Position numbers and translations under genes: made by a program. A model generated the notes under the pieces. The model had not been told where the DNA came from. It saw nothing but the letters and a program-made list of their open reading frames with translations, and ran no database searches. 64,000 nucleotides of DNA from Paragorgia papillata (taxonomy: Eukaryota > Cnidaria > Anthozoa > Scleralcyonacea > Coralliidae): contig JAWNZC010000470.1 in the NCBI GenBank assembly GCA_035771165.1, positions 1,334,001-1,398,000 on the forward strand. The letters are read 5' to 3'. Below are positions 11,140 through 20,547 of the stretch, one piece after another. The first letter of the stretch is position 1. Each line of letters opens with the position of its first letter.

Positions 11140-11375
11140 AAGTGATGTGGTGTAGTGTAGTATGGTGTGGTGTGATGTAGTGTGGTGTATAGTATGATGT
11201 GGTGTGGTGTGATGTGATGTGATGTGGTGTGGTGTAGTATGGTGTAGTGTGATGTAGTGTGGTGTATAGTATGATGTGGTGTGGTGTGGTGTGATGTGAT
11301 GTGATGTGGTGTGATGTGGTGTGGTGTAGTATGGTGTAGTGTGATGTGATAAAGTGATAAAGTGTAGTGTAGTTT
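11140..11375. repeat. GTGTAGTGTGATGTG degenerate pentamer satellite
   Basis: A strand-asymmetric G/T-rich array of TGTGG, TGTAG and TGTGA pentamers. A longer block containing GATGTAGTGTGGTGTATAG appears twice (near 11175 and 11250), so there is a higher-order repeat. It ends beside AAGCAAATAAAGCTTTACTG, similar to LINE 3' termini elsewhere in the window, so it may be a LINE tail. Confidence 0.75.
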
Positions 11376-11815
11376 TCAAAGCAAATAAAGCTTTACTGTT
11401 TTTAAGACAACTGTAAAGTAATTTACAGGCTTACCGAATTTAGTTTGGCTTGAATTTAGTGGCTTACTAGCGTCTCGTCTCCAAGTGCACTCTGTGAGAC
11501 CATCGGAAATAAATAGCTCGTCATGGATGCTCACAAGAGCATTTAGAGTGTACGTTTATCAACCGTGGTTTATCTTTTAAAACGTACATGTGAATTTATC
11601 CGCTAAAGTTTTGATATTCAAACAAAATTAGTGTTTTTTTAAACAAGAGGTTCCACTATAAAAGGGATAGCAAAATTCATAAGCGCGGCGGAAGCATTTT
11701 ACTAATGGTGCGACCAGTAGTGTAGACGCAATTACTAGAGGGGAACGGGAGCATGTTCCCCCGAAAAATGTTGAAATCTAGAGTCTCTCAAGTGCCATTT
11801 CCTGCATTTTCGCAT

Positions 11816-12082
11816 AGTCAATCGAGATATGGTCTGGAAACTCGGCAAACTTCAAAGCGCCTTTAATGAGCTGTGATTTTATGTTGAACCGTACCTTACA
11901 CCGTGCACATGTTTTAGGTTTATTAATATTTAAATAGCACGGTTGAGTGATTGAACTGAGTGGATAATTCGTTCATTATACTAAGATACAATGGGTTCAG
12001 TGACCTGCACCGTGCACAAAAATGCAAAGGCAAACAAAAAGATAGAACAAAGACTTTAGCTGAGTTTCCAGACCATATTTTG
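11816..12082. repeat. Dispersed repeat, copy 1 (GTCAATCGAGA-GGTCTGGAAAC)
   Basis: It begins AGTCAATCGAGATATGGTC and ends GAGTTTCCAGACCATA, so the ends are inverted copies. A clearly related copy lies at 32322-32602, sharing GGCAAACTTCAAAGCGC and AAAAAGATAGAACAAAGAC. Both are intronic and non-coding; a MITE family. Confidence 0.7.
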
Positions 12083-12298
12083 AATGAATATGATTTTCGG
12101 CGTGATTTTACGGAAATTATGAAGGTCATAGGAGGAGTTTAGCCATGTAAAGATGATATTTGTGTGAACGTAATCTCAGGTGTTTACAAGTTTACGGTTG
12201 ATTGACAACTAAACGTATAAAATCCTAGGATGATCACCCCTTTTATACCGGAACCTGGTGTTTAAAAAAAAACACATTCAAACATTTTGTCCGTCCCT

Positions 12299-12634
12299 AC
12301 TTTAAAGTGCCTATGTCATCCTCAGGGACTTCACATATTTATACTAATTGGAACATTCTGAGAAGATTTGTAATATATCTTCTCAGGCGAAAATTTCATC
12401 TTCATGGCTTTTTTTGCCGTTAAAGTTGACGGAAGTGACGTCGAAAGAGGAATTTGTCTATATGAAAACCACTTTACAGATTCCTCTTTTGACGTCACTT
12501 CCGTCAACTTTAACGGCAAAAAAATCCATGAAGATGAAGTTTTCGCCTGAGAAGATATATTACAAATCTTCTCAGAATGTTCCAATTAGTATAAATATGT
12601 AAAGTCCCTGAGGATGACATAGGCACTTTAAAGT
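12299..12634. repeat. Near-perfect 336-bp palindrome
   Basis: The two arms, about 154 bases each, are almost identical reverse complements from ACTTTAAAGTGCCTATG to its mirror. They are separated by about 28 bases that include GTCTATATGAAAACC. Because of the symmetry the same 84-codon reading frame appears on both strands, which is an artefact. It is a foldback MITE, and its near identity suggests a recent insertion or arm-to-arm gene conversion. Confidence 0.85.
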
Positions 12635-13446
12635 GCATATAACCCCAAATTTTTTATCATCTAAATACGTTCTACCTTTGGCAAATAGTTGAACAACGAA
12701 ATATTTTTTAGATTGGAGCAACCTTTATTGCTTTAATAGAGATTTTTGTTTTCAAAATGGTAATGAGATGACGTCAAAGTAGTCATCATTATCTATACAA
12801 TAATTATTTGCAGGAGTGACATGACCCAATCCTTCCATTAATGGTGTGTTTGAACAACATGTTCCATATTGTATGAGTTTTTCCACAAAAATTCTCAGGT
12901 AGTTTATCTTGCCAAAAAGAGAAAGAAAGCCAAATGCCTACATTACCACGCATACTAGAAATGCGAATCGCCAAAAAAAAACCCATTGAAGAATAGCTCC
13001 AATCAAAACAATATTTCACTGAACAACTGTTTGCTCTATGTAGATCGTATTCAGATGATAAAAAATGTTGGTTTACATGGACTTTAATGGAAATAGAAAT
13101 CCCTGAAAAAATCGAAGACAAATCTAAAGTTTGCACGGTTTCACAACGTGTCTCCAAATTTATATAATTTTATAATAAGCCAGTTCGTAACCCCGACTGC
13201 GCATTAAAATGGCGCGTTCTGCGTCGGAATGGTTATTTCAATTCATAACATCAGGCTGAGGAATTCAGTATAATGAATCCAGAAGTGTAAACGTAAATGC
13301 AAATGAATCTTGTGGCCTTCGCTTGATGTTACCGACTGAAATAAGTTTTATCCTGACGCAGAATGCGTCGTTTTGAGGCGCTATCGAAATTAAGAACTGC
13401 TTATTGCTTGACATAATTGTTATTATAAACTCCGAGTTCTAATCAC

Positions 13447-13748
13447 CTTGCCGTTCTTATAAAATTCCAGGTTTTCAATGGCACTACCGTAAAGAAATGA
13501 GAATTTTGTCACATATTGATATTGATTATCTCCTCGCCGCTGTAATACTAATCCTGAAATCCAAACATGATTATTAAATGATACACGGTAATATGGAGAA
13601 ACTCCACCACTATTACACCAGGCTCCTGTGCTTGACATTCGGCCTTGATCAATAGCGCAAGTGTACGCAGGATAAGATCCACTGGCACTTAGTTGATGTC
13701 TTGTAATTTGACCATTTTCCATTCCAAGTGATTCCAATGTATTGAGAT
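13447..13748 (-). CDS. Modular extracellular gene, exon: F5/8C domain 2, first half
   Basis: A 302-base exon, phase 1 at its start and phase 0 at its end. It encodes ESLGMENGQITRHQLSAS, then AWC, YYRVSF, HVWISGLVLQRRG, YVTKFSFLYG and LEFYKNGK, the standard N-terminal two-thirds of a discoidin domain (LGM.NG.I....AS, strand with Q.RG). The usual first cysteine before LGM is missing; the other large F5/8C copy (41130-41431) keeps it as CPESDLGM. The donor GTGATT is weaker than most donors in this gene. Confidence 0.85.
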
Positions 13749-13810
13749 CTATTTAGTGTTAAAAAGAACAAACTAGGAATTTAAAAAAATGACCCGATTT
13801 GGTCTTTAAA

Positions 13811-14343
13811 TATATACCTTATTATAGGAAATTAACGATGCACTAAATGAACGCGAATTTTAAAATTTCGCGTTAATTTAATTAACATTAATTTGTGTCA
13901 TCGTAAATTTCAAGTACGCAAGTTTTAGTTATCGTTAATTCAAAAGTCCTGGATTTGTTTTAATAAAACTAACTCTTTTCAACAAAAATACAGTATACCA
14001 AGGTAGGTAAGAAAAAATATCAGTTGTCCTCTTCACCGTCACTTCAATAATCTCTCCATAATTTAATATCGACTTTAAAATTTCTTTTGATTACAAAGAC
14101 ATTACCGGTAGTCATTACCATAACATTTTGATGTAACAATGTAAGTAGTATAGAATTGCCGTTGAGTTTTGTTTTTATTTTCCAAATCGCGTTAAATTAA
14201 TTAACGGTGTTTACCATGGAGATCAGATTCGCGTTAATATAAATAGATTTTAAAAGTCCTACATACAATTCGCGTTAATTAGATGTCACGTTTATTTAAG
14301 TCGCGATAATTTAGTGCATCGTTAATTTCCTATAAGGTATATA
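13811..14343. mobile_element. MITE with TATATACCTTATTATAGGAA ends
   Basis: The left end, continuing to GAAATTAACGATGCACTAAAT, is mirrored at 14318-14343 (ATTTAGTGCATCGTTAATTT then CCTATAAGGTATATA). The interior repeats short CGCGTTAATT motifs in both orientations. Non-coding, intronic, about 530 bases. Confidence 0.75.
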
Positions 14344-14365
14344 CTTATACTTAAAATTCGCCTTC

Positions 14366-14522
14366 ACCAAGGGAGGGAGGGAGGGGGAGAGAGGGAGAGA
14401 GGGAGAGAGGGAGAGAGGGAGAGAGGGAGAGAGGGAGAGAGGGAGAGAGGGAGAGAGAGGGAGAGAGGGAGAGAGGGAGAGAGGGAGAGAGGGAGAGAGG
14501 GAGAGAGGGAGAGAGGGAGAGA
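14366..14522. repeat. GAGAGGGA microsatellite (3' side of LINE)
   Basis: About twenty units of GAGAGGGA, with one phase slip near 14450. It joins a GATTGATTGATT stretch and the LINE 3' end at 14523. A shorter array of the same unit lies on the other side of that LINE at 14933-14985. Confidence 0.9.
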
Positions 14523-14932
14523 TTGATTGATTGATTCACTTTTATTTAGATACGGTAGTTTCATAAGTTAAAAACTTCTTTACATGAAAGCTGTACATGA
14601 AGAATAACTAATTACATAAAAATTTAAAATACAATATGCAGCTATATACAATAATACAATGATAAAATATTTTGACCTTATGAGGTTGAAGCGGAAGCTT
14701 TATAGCCCATTGACAACCTATTTTTAAATATTGTTCTAGATTTTGCAGTTTTTATATCCAGCGGGAGAGAATTCCAGTTTTTTCCTCCCCTGTATGAAAA
14801 CGACGCTTTGTAATATTCCGTTTTTGGAATATAACTCATTGACACATTAACGGCATTCTCTCTAAGACGAGATTTGTATGGGTTATTTTCAGAATTCAAT
14901 GAGAAAAGATCACAGAGATATTTTGGAACATT
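14523..14932 (-). mobile_element. 5'-truncated LINE, ORF2 C-terminus and 3' UTR
   Basis: The minus strand encodes YKSRLRENAVNVSMSYIPK and then YYKASFSYRGGKNWNSLPLD, the classic CR1/L2-type ORF2 tail. The 3' UTR ends CTACCGTATCTAAATAAAAG. It lacks endonuclease and reverse transcriptase. The same GAGAGGGA microsatellite flanks both sides (14366-14522 and 14933-14985). Confidence 0.8.
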
Positions 14933-14985
14933 GGGAGAGAGGGAGAGAGGGAGAGAGGGAGAGAGGGAGAGAGGGAGAGTTGTTG
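14933..14985. repeat. GAGAGGGA microsatellite (5' side of LINE)
   Basis: About six units of the same repeat as 14366-14522, directly abutting the truncated 5' end of the LINE. It ends about 40 bases from the EGF exon donor at 15025. Confidence 0.9.
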
Positions 14986-15025
14986 CCCATGCATGATCTA
15001 AAAAAATCCTTTATTTTGTTCTTAC

Positions 15026-15124
15026 CTGTAGGACAAAAATATTTAAAACTCTTGTCATTACATAAACATTGCCCAGTGTCGTCATCACAGTGGGTACCAG
15101 CACGACATTGATCACATAATGTAT
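15026..15124 (-). CDS. Modular extracellular gene, exon: EGF-like domain
   Basis: A 99-base phase 1-1 exon with acceptor ATTTTACAG and donor GTAAGAAC. It encodes a compact six-cysteine module: LCDQC, THCDD, QCLCND and YFCPTG. The spacing fits a short EGF-like domain. It lies between the TLDc module (5' side) and the F5/8C module (3' side), and probably acts as a disulfide-stabilised linker. It is too short to appear as a long open frame and was found from splice sites and cysteine pattern. Confidence 0.8.
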
Positions 15125-15350
15125 CTGTAAAATAAATAAGAAAATAATAATATATTTTTAAATGACTTCATTCCATAATCTAACTCAGTTCATTGGGATA
15201 TTAAGATTAGTTTGACATGTGAATAACAACGTTACACTGGAATGATAGTGATGCATATATGGTAATTGGTAAATGTAATTATGTCATTTCACAAGTCAAA
15301 TATATATAGTTTAATTCTTTCAAACTAAATTTTTCACTACATACACTTAC

Positions 15351-15620
15351 CTTGAGCGTACAAGACCTCGACGTCAGTTGCTGTCACCATTCCTCCTGCA
15401 CTTATCACGCCAAATTCGATGTTAGTATCATAAGCATTAGAAGACGAAGTAATTATTTTCATATCACCATTATCACCAACACAGAGATCAGATGAGAAAC
15501 ATGGTCCTTTATTCGGATGATGGTAAAATGCCTCCAGGTTTTTTGAACTTCTTAGCGCCAGTTTGTGACTCGTCTCGGCCAGAATAAATAGAAATCCATG
15601 TAAGCTAGATACAGCAGTTC
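15351..15620 (-). CDS. Modular extracellular gene, exon: TLDc domain, second half
   Basis: A 270-base phase 1-1 exon with acceptor TTCTTTAG and donor GTAAGTGT. It encodes GFLFILAETSHKLALR, then EAFYHHPNKGPCFSSDLCVG and the closing VEVLYAQG. This matches the C-terminal half of TLDc domains (FLF.L, GP.FG..DL, vEVf). Together with exon 17134-17382 it forms one complete TLDc module. Here the domain sits in a secreted-type cassette chain, a setting different from the oxidation-resistance proteins that usually carry it. Confidence 0.78.
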
Positions 15621-16533
15621 CTAAAGAACACACAATCACACCTTGAATTAAATATTCGAGGCCTGGTATGGTGAATATAATAAAGATAAAATGTATTGTT
15701 AATCCTGTGCTTCAACTTAATTAATTTTAGATTAAACGTAAGTATGGAATTAATACGTCAATCTTGCATGATTCTGGTTGTTTAGGCCAAGTAAAAAAAC
15801 ACATATGTTTCTCGTCCGGATTTCCAGCAAAAAGCAGTGAAGCGGGGTCTTATTTTTTTTGTCAAAGTGATTTTAGGCAAAGGTTCAAAGGCTACATATG
15901 AAATATTAATAAGAAAAGGCTTTAGTTGTAATACTGTACTTTATTTCACAAATTAATTTGAACAAATGACTGGCTTCAATATATAAAATTAACAAAAAAA
16001 TCAGCATGTACATATATATTCATCAAGATCAATGACGATGATGTTTTAATATGGCGGGAAACAGTTCGTAAAGTGTTGAAACTGGTCAGCGGGTAACACT
16101 TTGAATGAGCCCGCGGTCGTTTCACACGGCTAAAAGTTATAAAAACTAAAGTTCTAAATAGCTGGAAGGGATTTGGACAGGAAAACAAGCAAAAAGAAGA
16201 AAAAGGAAGCGGCTAAGGAAAAGGAAGCGGACGGGGACGCGAAATATGTTTTTGTTTTTACTTGGCCTTAGTTGTTTTGTTTATATGACGCTTGAACCAA
16301 CATGATGTTGGCATTTGCTCTGATATAGGCCTGAACCACCAGCTCAAAAGCTCAGCAATAAAGTTATGTTACTATCTATTTAAGTGTTGTTTTTTTGTCA
16401 ACTCAGTTTGTTTTTAACTATATGTATAATATAAGAATAATGAGCGCATTTGAGTTACACATGTAAATTAATAATCTGAAGATGTTGCAAGAATGGCAAC
16501 AAAACGTTAGTAAACTTATTTTTGAAATGTTTT

Positions 16534-16857
16534 AACTCTTTCCGGTCCGAATTGGTCTTTAGTATTTTATTCTGGCTAACGCCAGACGATTTTATTCATC
16601 TCTGGGGAAGCCCTCGGACAGGAATGAGTTATAAACTATCTCTCTAACTCTTTCCTGTCCGAATTGGTCTTTAGTATTTTATTCTGGCTAACGCCAGACG
16701 ATTTTATTCATCTCTGGGGAAGCCCTCGGACAGGAATGAGTTATAAACTATCTCTCTAACTCTTTCCTGTCCGAATTGGTCTTTAGTATTTTATTCTGGC
16801 TAACGCCGGACGATTTTATTCATCTCTGGGGAAGCCCTCGGACAGGAGTGAATTAAT
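16534..16857. repeat. 112-bp hairpin unit tandemly triplicated
   Basis: Three head-to-tail copies start at 16534, 16646 and 16758, the last slightly short. Each begins AACTCTTTCC(T/G)GTCCGAATT and ends TCGGACAGGAATGAGTT, so each unit is itself an inverted-repeat element. The copies differ at only a few bases (CCAGACG versus CCGGACG, for example). Non-coding, within the TLDc intron. Confidence 0.85.
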
Positions 16858-16919
16858 TTTGTATTTTATTATTGCCTTTAATTTAAGAATTTTGAGCTGC
16901 ACTCTTATCTTCATAATTC

Positions 16920-17125
16920 AGTCATTTTTCATTCATTTCTTCTACATGCAGGAGATTATAAACAAATTTTTGTAAAATTTTCAGTCAATTTTCAACAAAA
17001 TTCAAACAAAATTTGGTCCTTGCATGGTTGGTCCTTGATGACCATATCACATCCACGTACATAAAAATCGGCGCAATACTTTCTGGGATATCCTGACAAC
17101 ATATAGACAAACCAAAAAAACAAAA
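16920..17125. repeat. Diverged dispersed repeat related to 17975-18350
   Basis: It contains TTGGTCCTTGATGACC, ATAAAAATCGGCGCAATACT and GGATATCCTGACAACATATAGACAAAC. These resemble the end of the repeat copies at 17975-18350 and 27737-28110. Diverged and short; intronic. Confidence 0.4.
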
Positions 17126-17133
17126 AAACTAAC

Positions 17134-17382
17134 CATTAGAATTTGCGTATATCCAACTTTTATCTGCAAATCCTCCAATGATTGTATTGTTTATTCTAAC
17201 AATCGTTATAGTTGGTCCTTTATTATCGCAAAGACGGTGAAAGGTTTCTGCATCCCAGCCATGACGCAATCCACGATAACATTGTTTCCAAACGCGAAAT
17301 GAATGTCTAACATCCACTAACCAGTTGGAAAGTGATGGTTTATACTCTGATATATGACCAAGAACTTCAGACTCGTATATTC
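17134..17382 (-). CDS. Modular extracellular gene, exon: TLDc domain, first half
   Basis: A 249-base phase 1-1 exon. It encodes SEVLGHISEYKPSLSNWL, CYRGLRHGWDAETFHRLC, CDNKGPTITIVR and IIGGFADKSWIYANSNG. These are hallmarks of the N-terminal half of TLDc domains (S.iL, W.L.YR...GW....FH..CD.KGPT, GG.....W). The acceptor is TTTACAACTAG and the donor is GTTAGT. The domain's biochemical role is unsettled even in well-studied relatives, so its role in this protein is unknown. Confidence 0.82.
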
Positions 17383-17424
17383 CTAGTTGTAAACAAAACA
17401 TAGCCGGAGAACCAGCTATTAAAA

Positions 17425-17590
17425 ATCCCTCGAGGCGCTGGAGAGAACCAACTCTACTCGCATGAAGCCAAGGTGGTCACCCATCCCAGTACTAACCACA
17501 TTTTACAGGGCTTAACTTCAGCAGCAGCGCGCGAACAGATTGTGCCACCCATGTCTCCCCGAAATGAAATCTTCAAACAAAGCTGGGCGC
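17425..17590 (-). repeat. 5S rRNA-like SINE head
   Basis: Read on the minus strand, the sequence contains GAAGTTAAGCCCTG, then GGTTAGTACTGGGATGGGTG, closely following the internal promoter region of 5S rRNA. The match covers only part of a 5S gene, so this is a 5S-derived SINE piece or pseudogene. A second 5S-like copy attached to a SINE body is at 51850-52135. Confidence 0.65.
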
Positions 17591-17974
17591 CTTAATCGTA
17601 ACACTGTCTAGCTTAACTGAAGTGTATGGAAACGTAGCCAAACTCTTTGTTTAAATACTTTCACTAAATACATTATCTTTTCGCCATAATGAAGCAATCA
17701 GCCAATCGATCAACTGTGCTGTATAAAATTAAAAATATAAATAAACTTAAAAGAACAGATTTGTGCACTTTCAGGGTATCCTCAACATAAAGCGCAACTC
17801 ATTGTTAGCTTTTTCCAGGTTCACTGCGTTTCAAGACAATTTAATTCTAGTAGAGACTATGATCATATAGGTAAAGCTCAACTTGAAAGCAAGATTTTCG
17901 CATTAATATTAGACTTTCGTTTCCTTATCCTTTTTACTTAATAATGTTGCCGCTTTTAACAAACGTTTTTTCCA

Positions 17975-18350
17975 AATATAGTCAACAAGAGGGCACTCAG
18001 AGACTGCATACCTCCGCCAGCAGGTTAGTAGAGATGTTTAAAAAGAAAACGAGTCATCCCACTAACCAGGCTGGCCGCTAGCTCACGAGACCTATACATG
18101 TATGAATGAATGCTTGATTGCACTCGTTCCAAAAGTAAACACATTTGAACAAAACAAGATAATGAACGCAATCAAGCATTTCTTCAACACAGAGAATCAG
18201 TTTGTGGCTTGATGTTTATAAAATTAATCAATCCAAATCTGAACTGAATTCAACCAAAATTTAGTGAGTTAGTCCTTGATCTATGATCAATCTTTCCACA
18301 AACTTTCATAAAAACCAGTGCAGTATTTTATGAAATATCTTGGCGCGACA
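17975..18350 (-). repeat. Dispersed repeat, inverted copy of 27737-28110
   Basis: It shares GAGGGCACTCAGAGACTGCATACCTCCGCC-type sequence, AATGCTTGATTGCACTCG and AAACTTTCATAAAAACC with the complement of 27737-28110. Its right end, GCGACAGACAAACAGAC, merges into the AAAC/GACA microsatellite at 18361. The repeat may have seeded that microsatellite. Confidence 0.65.
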
Positions 18351-18360
18351 GACAAACAGA

Positions 18361-18639
<279 letters not shown>

Positions 18640-20213
18640 ATTTCAGTACGGTAGTTTCATAAGTATGAATACTTCTTTCCATGAAAGCCGTACATAAGTT
18701 TAAAAAAACAAAAAAAAACCCAATATTTTTATAATTTTTTAAAATAAATATTAATTTACAATAGATGCTAACTATATACAATATATACATATATGAATGA
18801 CAATTTCAAAGGAATAACTTCTTTTTAAATTCTGATTTAGATTGGGGTGTTTTCAATTCAGGAGGAAGAGAGTTCCATAACTGCACACCTCTGTATGAGA
18901 AACTGCCTTTGTACGAGTTGTTAATAAATTATGATGACTCTCTCTTAGTTTATTCTTATAGGGACACTGTTCCGAGCGCTTAGTAAATAAGTCACTCAAA
19001 TAACTGGGCGCATTTTTGTTCAAAGCATTGTAAACCATAAGGCACAAATGTTTGTCCCTTCTAATGGTTAGATTGTCCCATTTCAGTTCTTTTAATATAT
19101 CTGCTGATCTAACATCATAACCTTAAAAAGGATAAAGGACTGGGTGGCTAATCATCCTTACTCGCAGCCAGTGGCTGAATTACGAAGGACGCAGATCAAC
19201 GTGGCCGTGTCGAGGCATATCAAAGGCGCTCCAAGCAGCCGCCAACGACACAGTTCAGACCACGGATCACAGCTAAGATTTTAGGAGTTGGTTTGATAGG
19301 TTATTATACGAGCAGCGCGATTTTGGAGCTTTTGCAAACGAGTAGAGAGTCCTTTGTTCAAATTTCCCCAAACAGTGTCGCAATAATCGAAATAAGGCTG
19401 GATAAGCGAATTATAAATAGTAAGTAAAGTTCTGCGCGGAACAAATTTACGTGCTTGCTTTAGACCATTTATGGAATGACAAATTTTTGTAAACAAGTAA
19501 TCGACTTGTTCGTTCCAGGTCAAAGTTTCATCGAAATACATTCCAAGGCATTTAGCAGACTCGACTCTTTTGATAGGTTTATCACCAATTAATATAGGAA
19601 AAAGTGGACCCAAATTGTCCAATTTAAACTGTGTACCAATACACATGTACTCAGTTTTAGTGACATTTAAACTTAATTTATTCTCTTGTAGCCATTTATC
19701 GACATTTATTAAGTCACATTTAACTTTATTTTGAAGTTCTGTAGTTGATTTGGATGAAACACTTAGTGATGTATCATCTGCGTACATACGAGCTTTTGTG
19801 TATTGCAAACATGTCGGTAAGTCATTAATAAAAAGTAAAAAAAGTAGAGGTCCTAAAATAGACCCTTGTGGAACACCACATTGAACTTTTTGAAGTTTAG
19901 AAGTACAACCTTCAACTAAACAGCATGAAAACCAATCAAGAGATATGCCGTAAATGCCATAGAACTTCAGTTTTTCTAACAATATTTCATGTGACACCGT
20001 GTCAAAAGCCTTTGCTAAATCCAAAAATGTAATAAGATTCAAATTACCTTTGTCAATATTCAAATACCATTCGTTAGTTGCATCAAGCAAGGCTGTAACG
20101 GTTGAGTGAAGCGAGCGAAAACCAGACTGATTCAATAAATTGTTTTCAATAAGATATTCATACAGTTGATCATAGACTATCCTTTCACATAATTTAAAAT
20201 TGCTGGTAGAATG
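18640..20213 (-). mobile_element. 5'-truncated LINE with broken reverse transcriptase
   Basis: The minus strand encodes RT motifs: LITFLDLAKAFDTVSHEILL (motif A), QCGVPQGSILGPLLFLLFIN (motif B) and ARMYADDTSLS (motif C, YADD). A thumb and the C-terminal NRAARIIT follow. The frame is broken: sequence is missing near LDWFSCCLVEG, and a SINE-like insert lies at 19125-19285. A diverged tail (LCLMVYNALNKNAPSYLSDL) follows. The 3' end abuts the compound microsatellite; the 5' end joins the GACAGACAG tail of the next LINE. CR1/L2-like clade by motif style. Confidence 0.88.
19125..19285. mobile_element. SINE body copy inside LINE
   Basis: GGCTAATCATCCTTACTCGC, GGACGCAGATCAACGTGG and CCACGGATCACAGCTAA are shared with 33036-33165 and 51850-52000. 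It interrupts the LINE frame between RIIT and its usual continuation. The 5S-like head seen at 52070-52135 is missing here, so this is a partial copy. Confidence 0.65.
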
Positions 20214-20547
20214 GATATTGACAGACAGATTGATTGATTCACCTTTATTTGAATACGGTAATTTCGATAAGTTACATTAAACTTCTTTCCATGAAAGCCG
20301 TATTATTAAAAATATAAAAAGAATTACTATCTAACAGTAATTATTTCAACTAACTAAATACAACATAGTAAATATTTTTACAATTTTGAATTTTGAGAAA
20401 ATAAAGAGGATTGACTTAGTTGACAATTTCCGTGTATGCAGATAGTTTATTTTTGAATTGATATTTATTCCGCAAGAGTTTAAGCTAATTTGGAAGTGAA
20501 TTCCAAAGTTTTGGACCTCCATAGGAAAAACTTTTCTTACAATATTC
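20214..20547 (-). mobile_element. Short 5'-truncated LINE 3' end between two others
   Basis: It begins on its 3' side with GACAGACAGATTGATTGATT and the terminal CTACCGTATT-type motif. The body is mostly 3' UTR with the end of ORF2. Its truncated 5' end meets another GACAGACAGACAGATTGATT tail at 20548-20580, giving a head-to-tail LINE chain. Confidence 0.75.

Noticed and set aside
12331..12602. Matching 84-codon frames on both strands
   Set aside because: Produced by the palindrome; no coding signature.
12804..13157. 117-codon minus-strand frame with a possible acceptor (TTTTTTCAG)
   Set aside because: It lies in the intron between the two halves of one discoidin domain, has no recognised motif and no donor in a usable phase.
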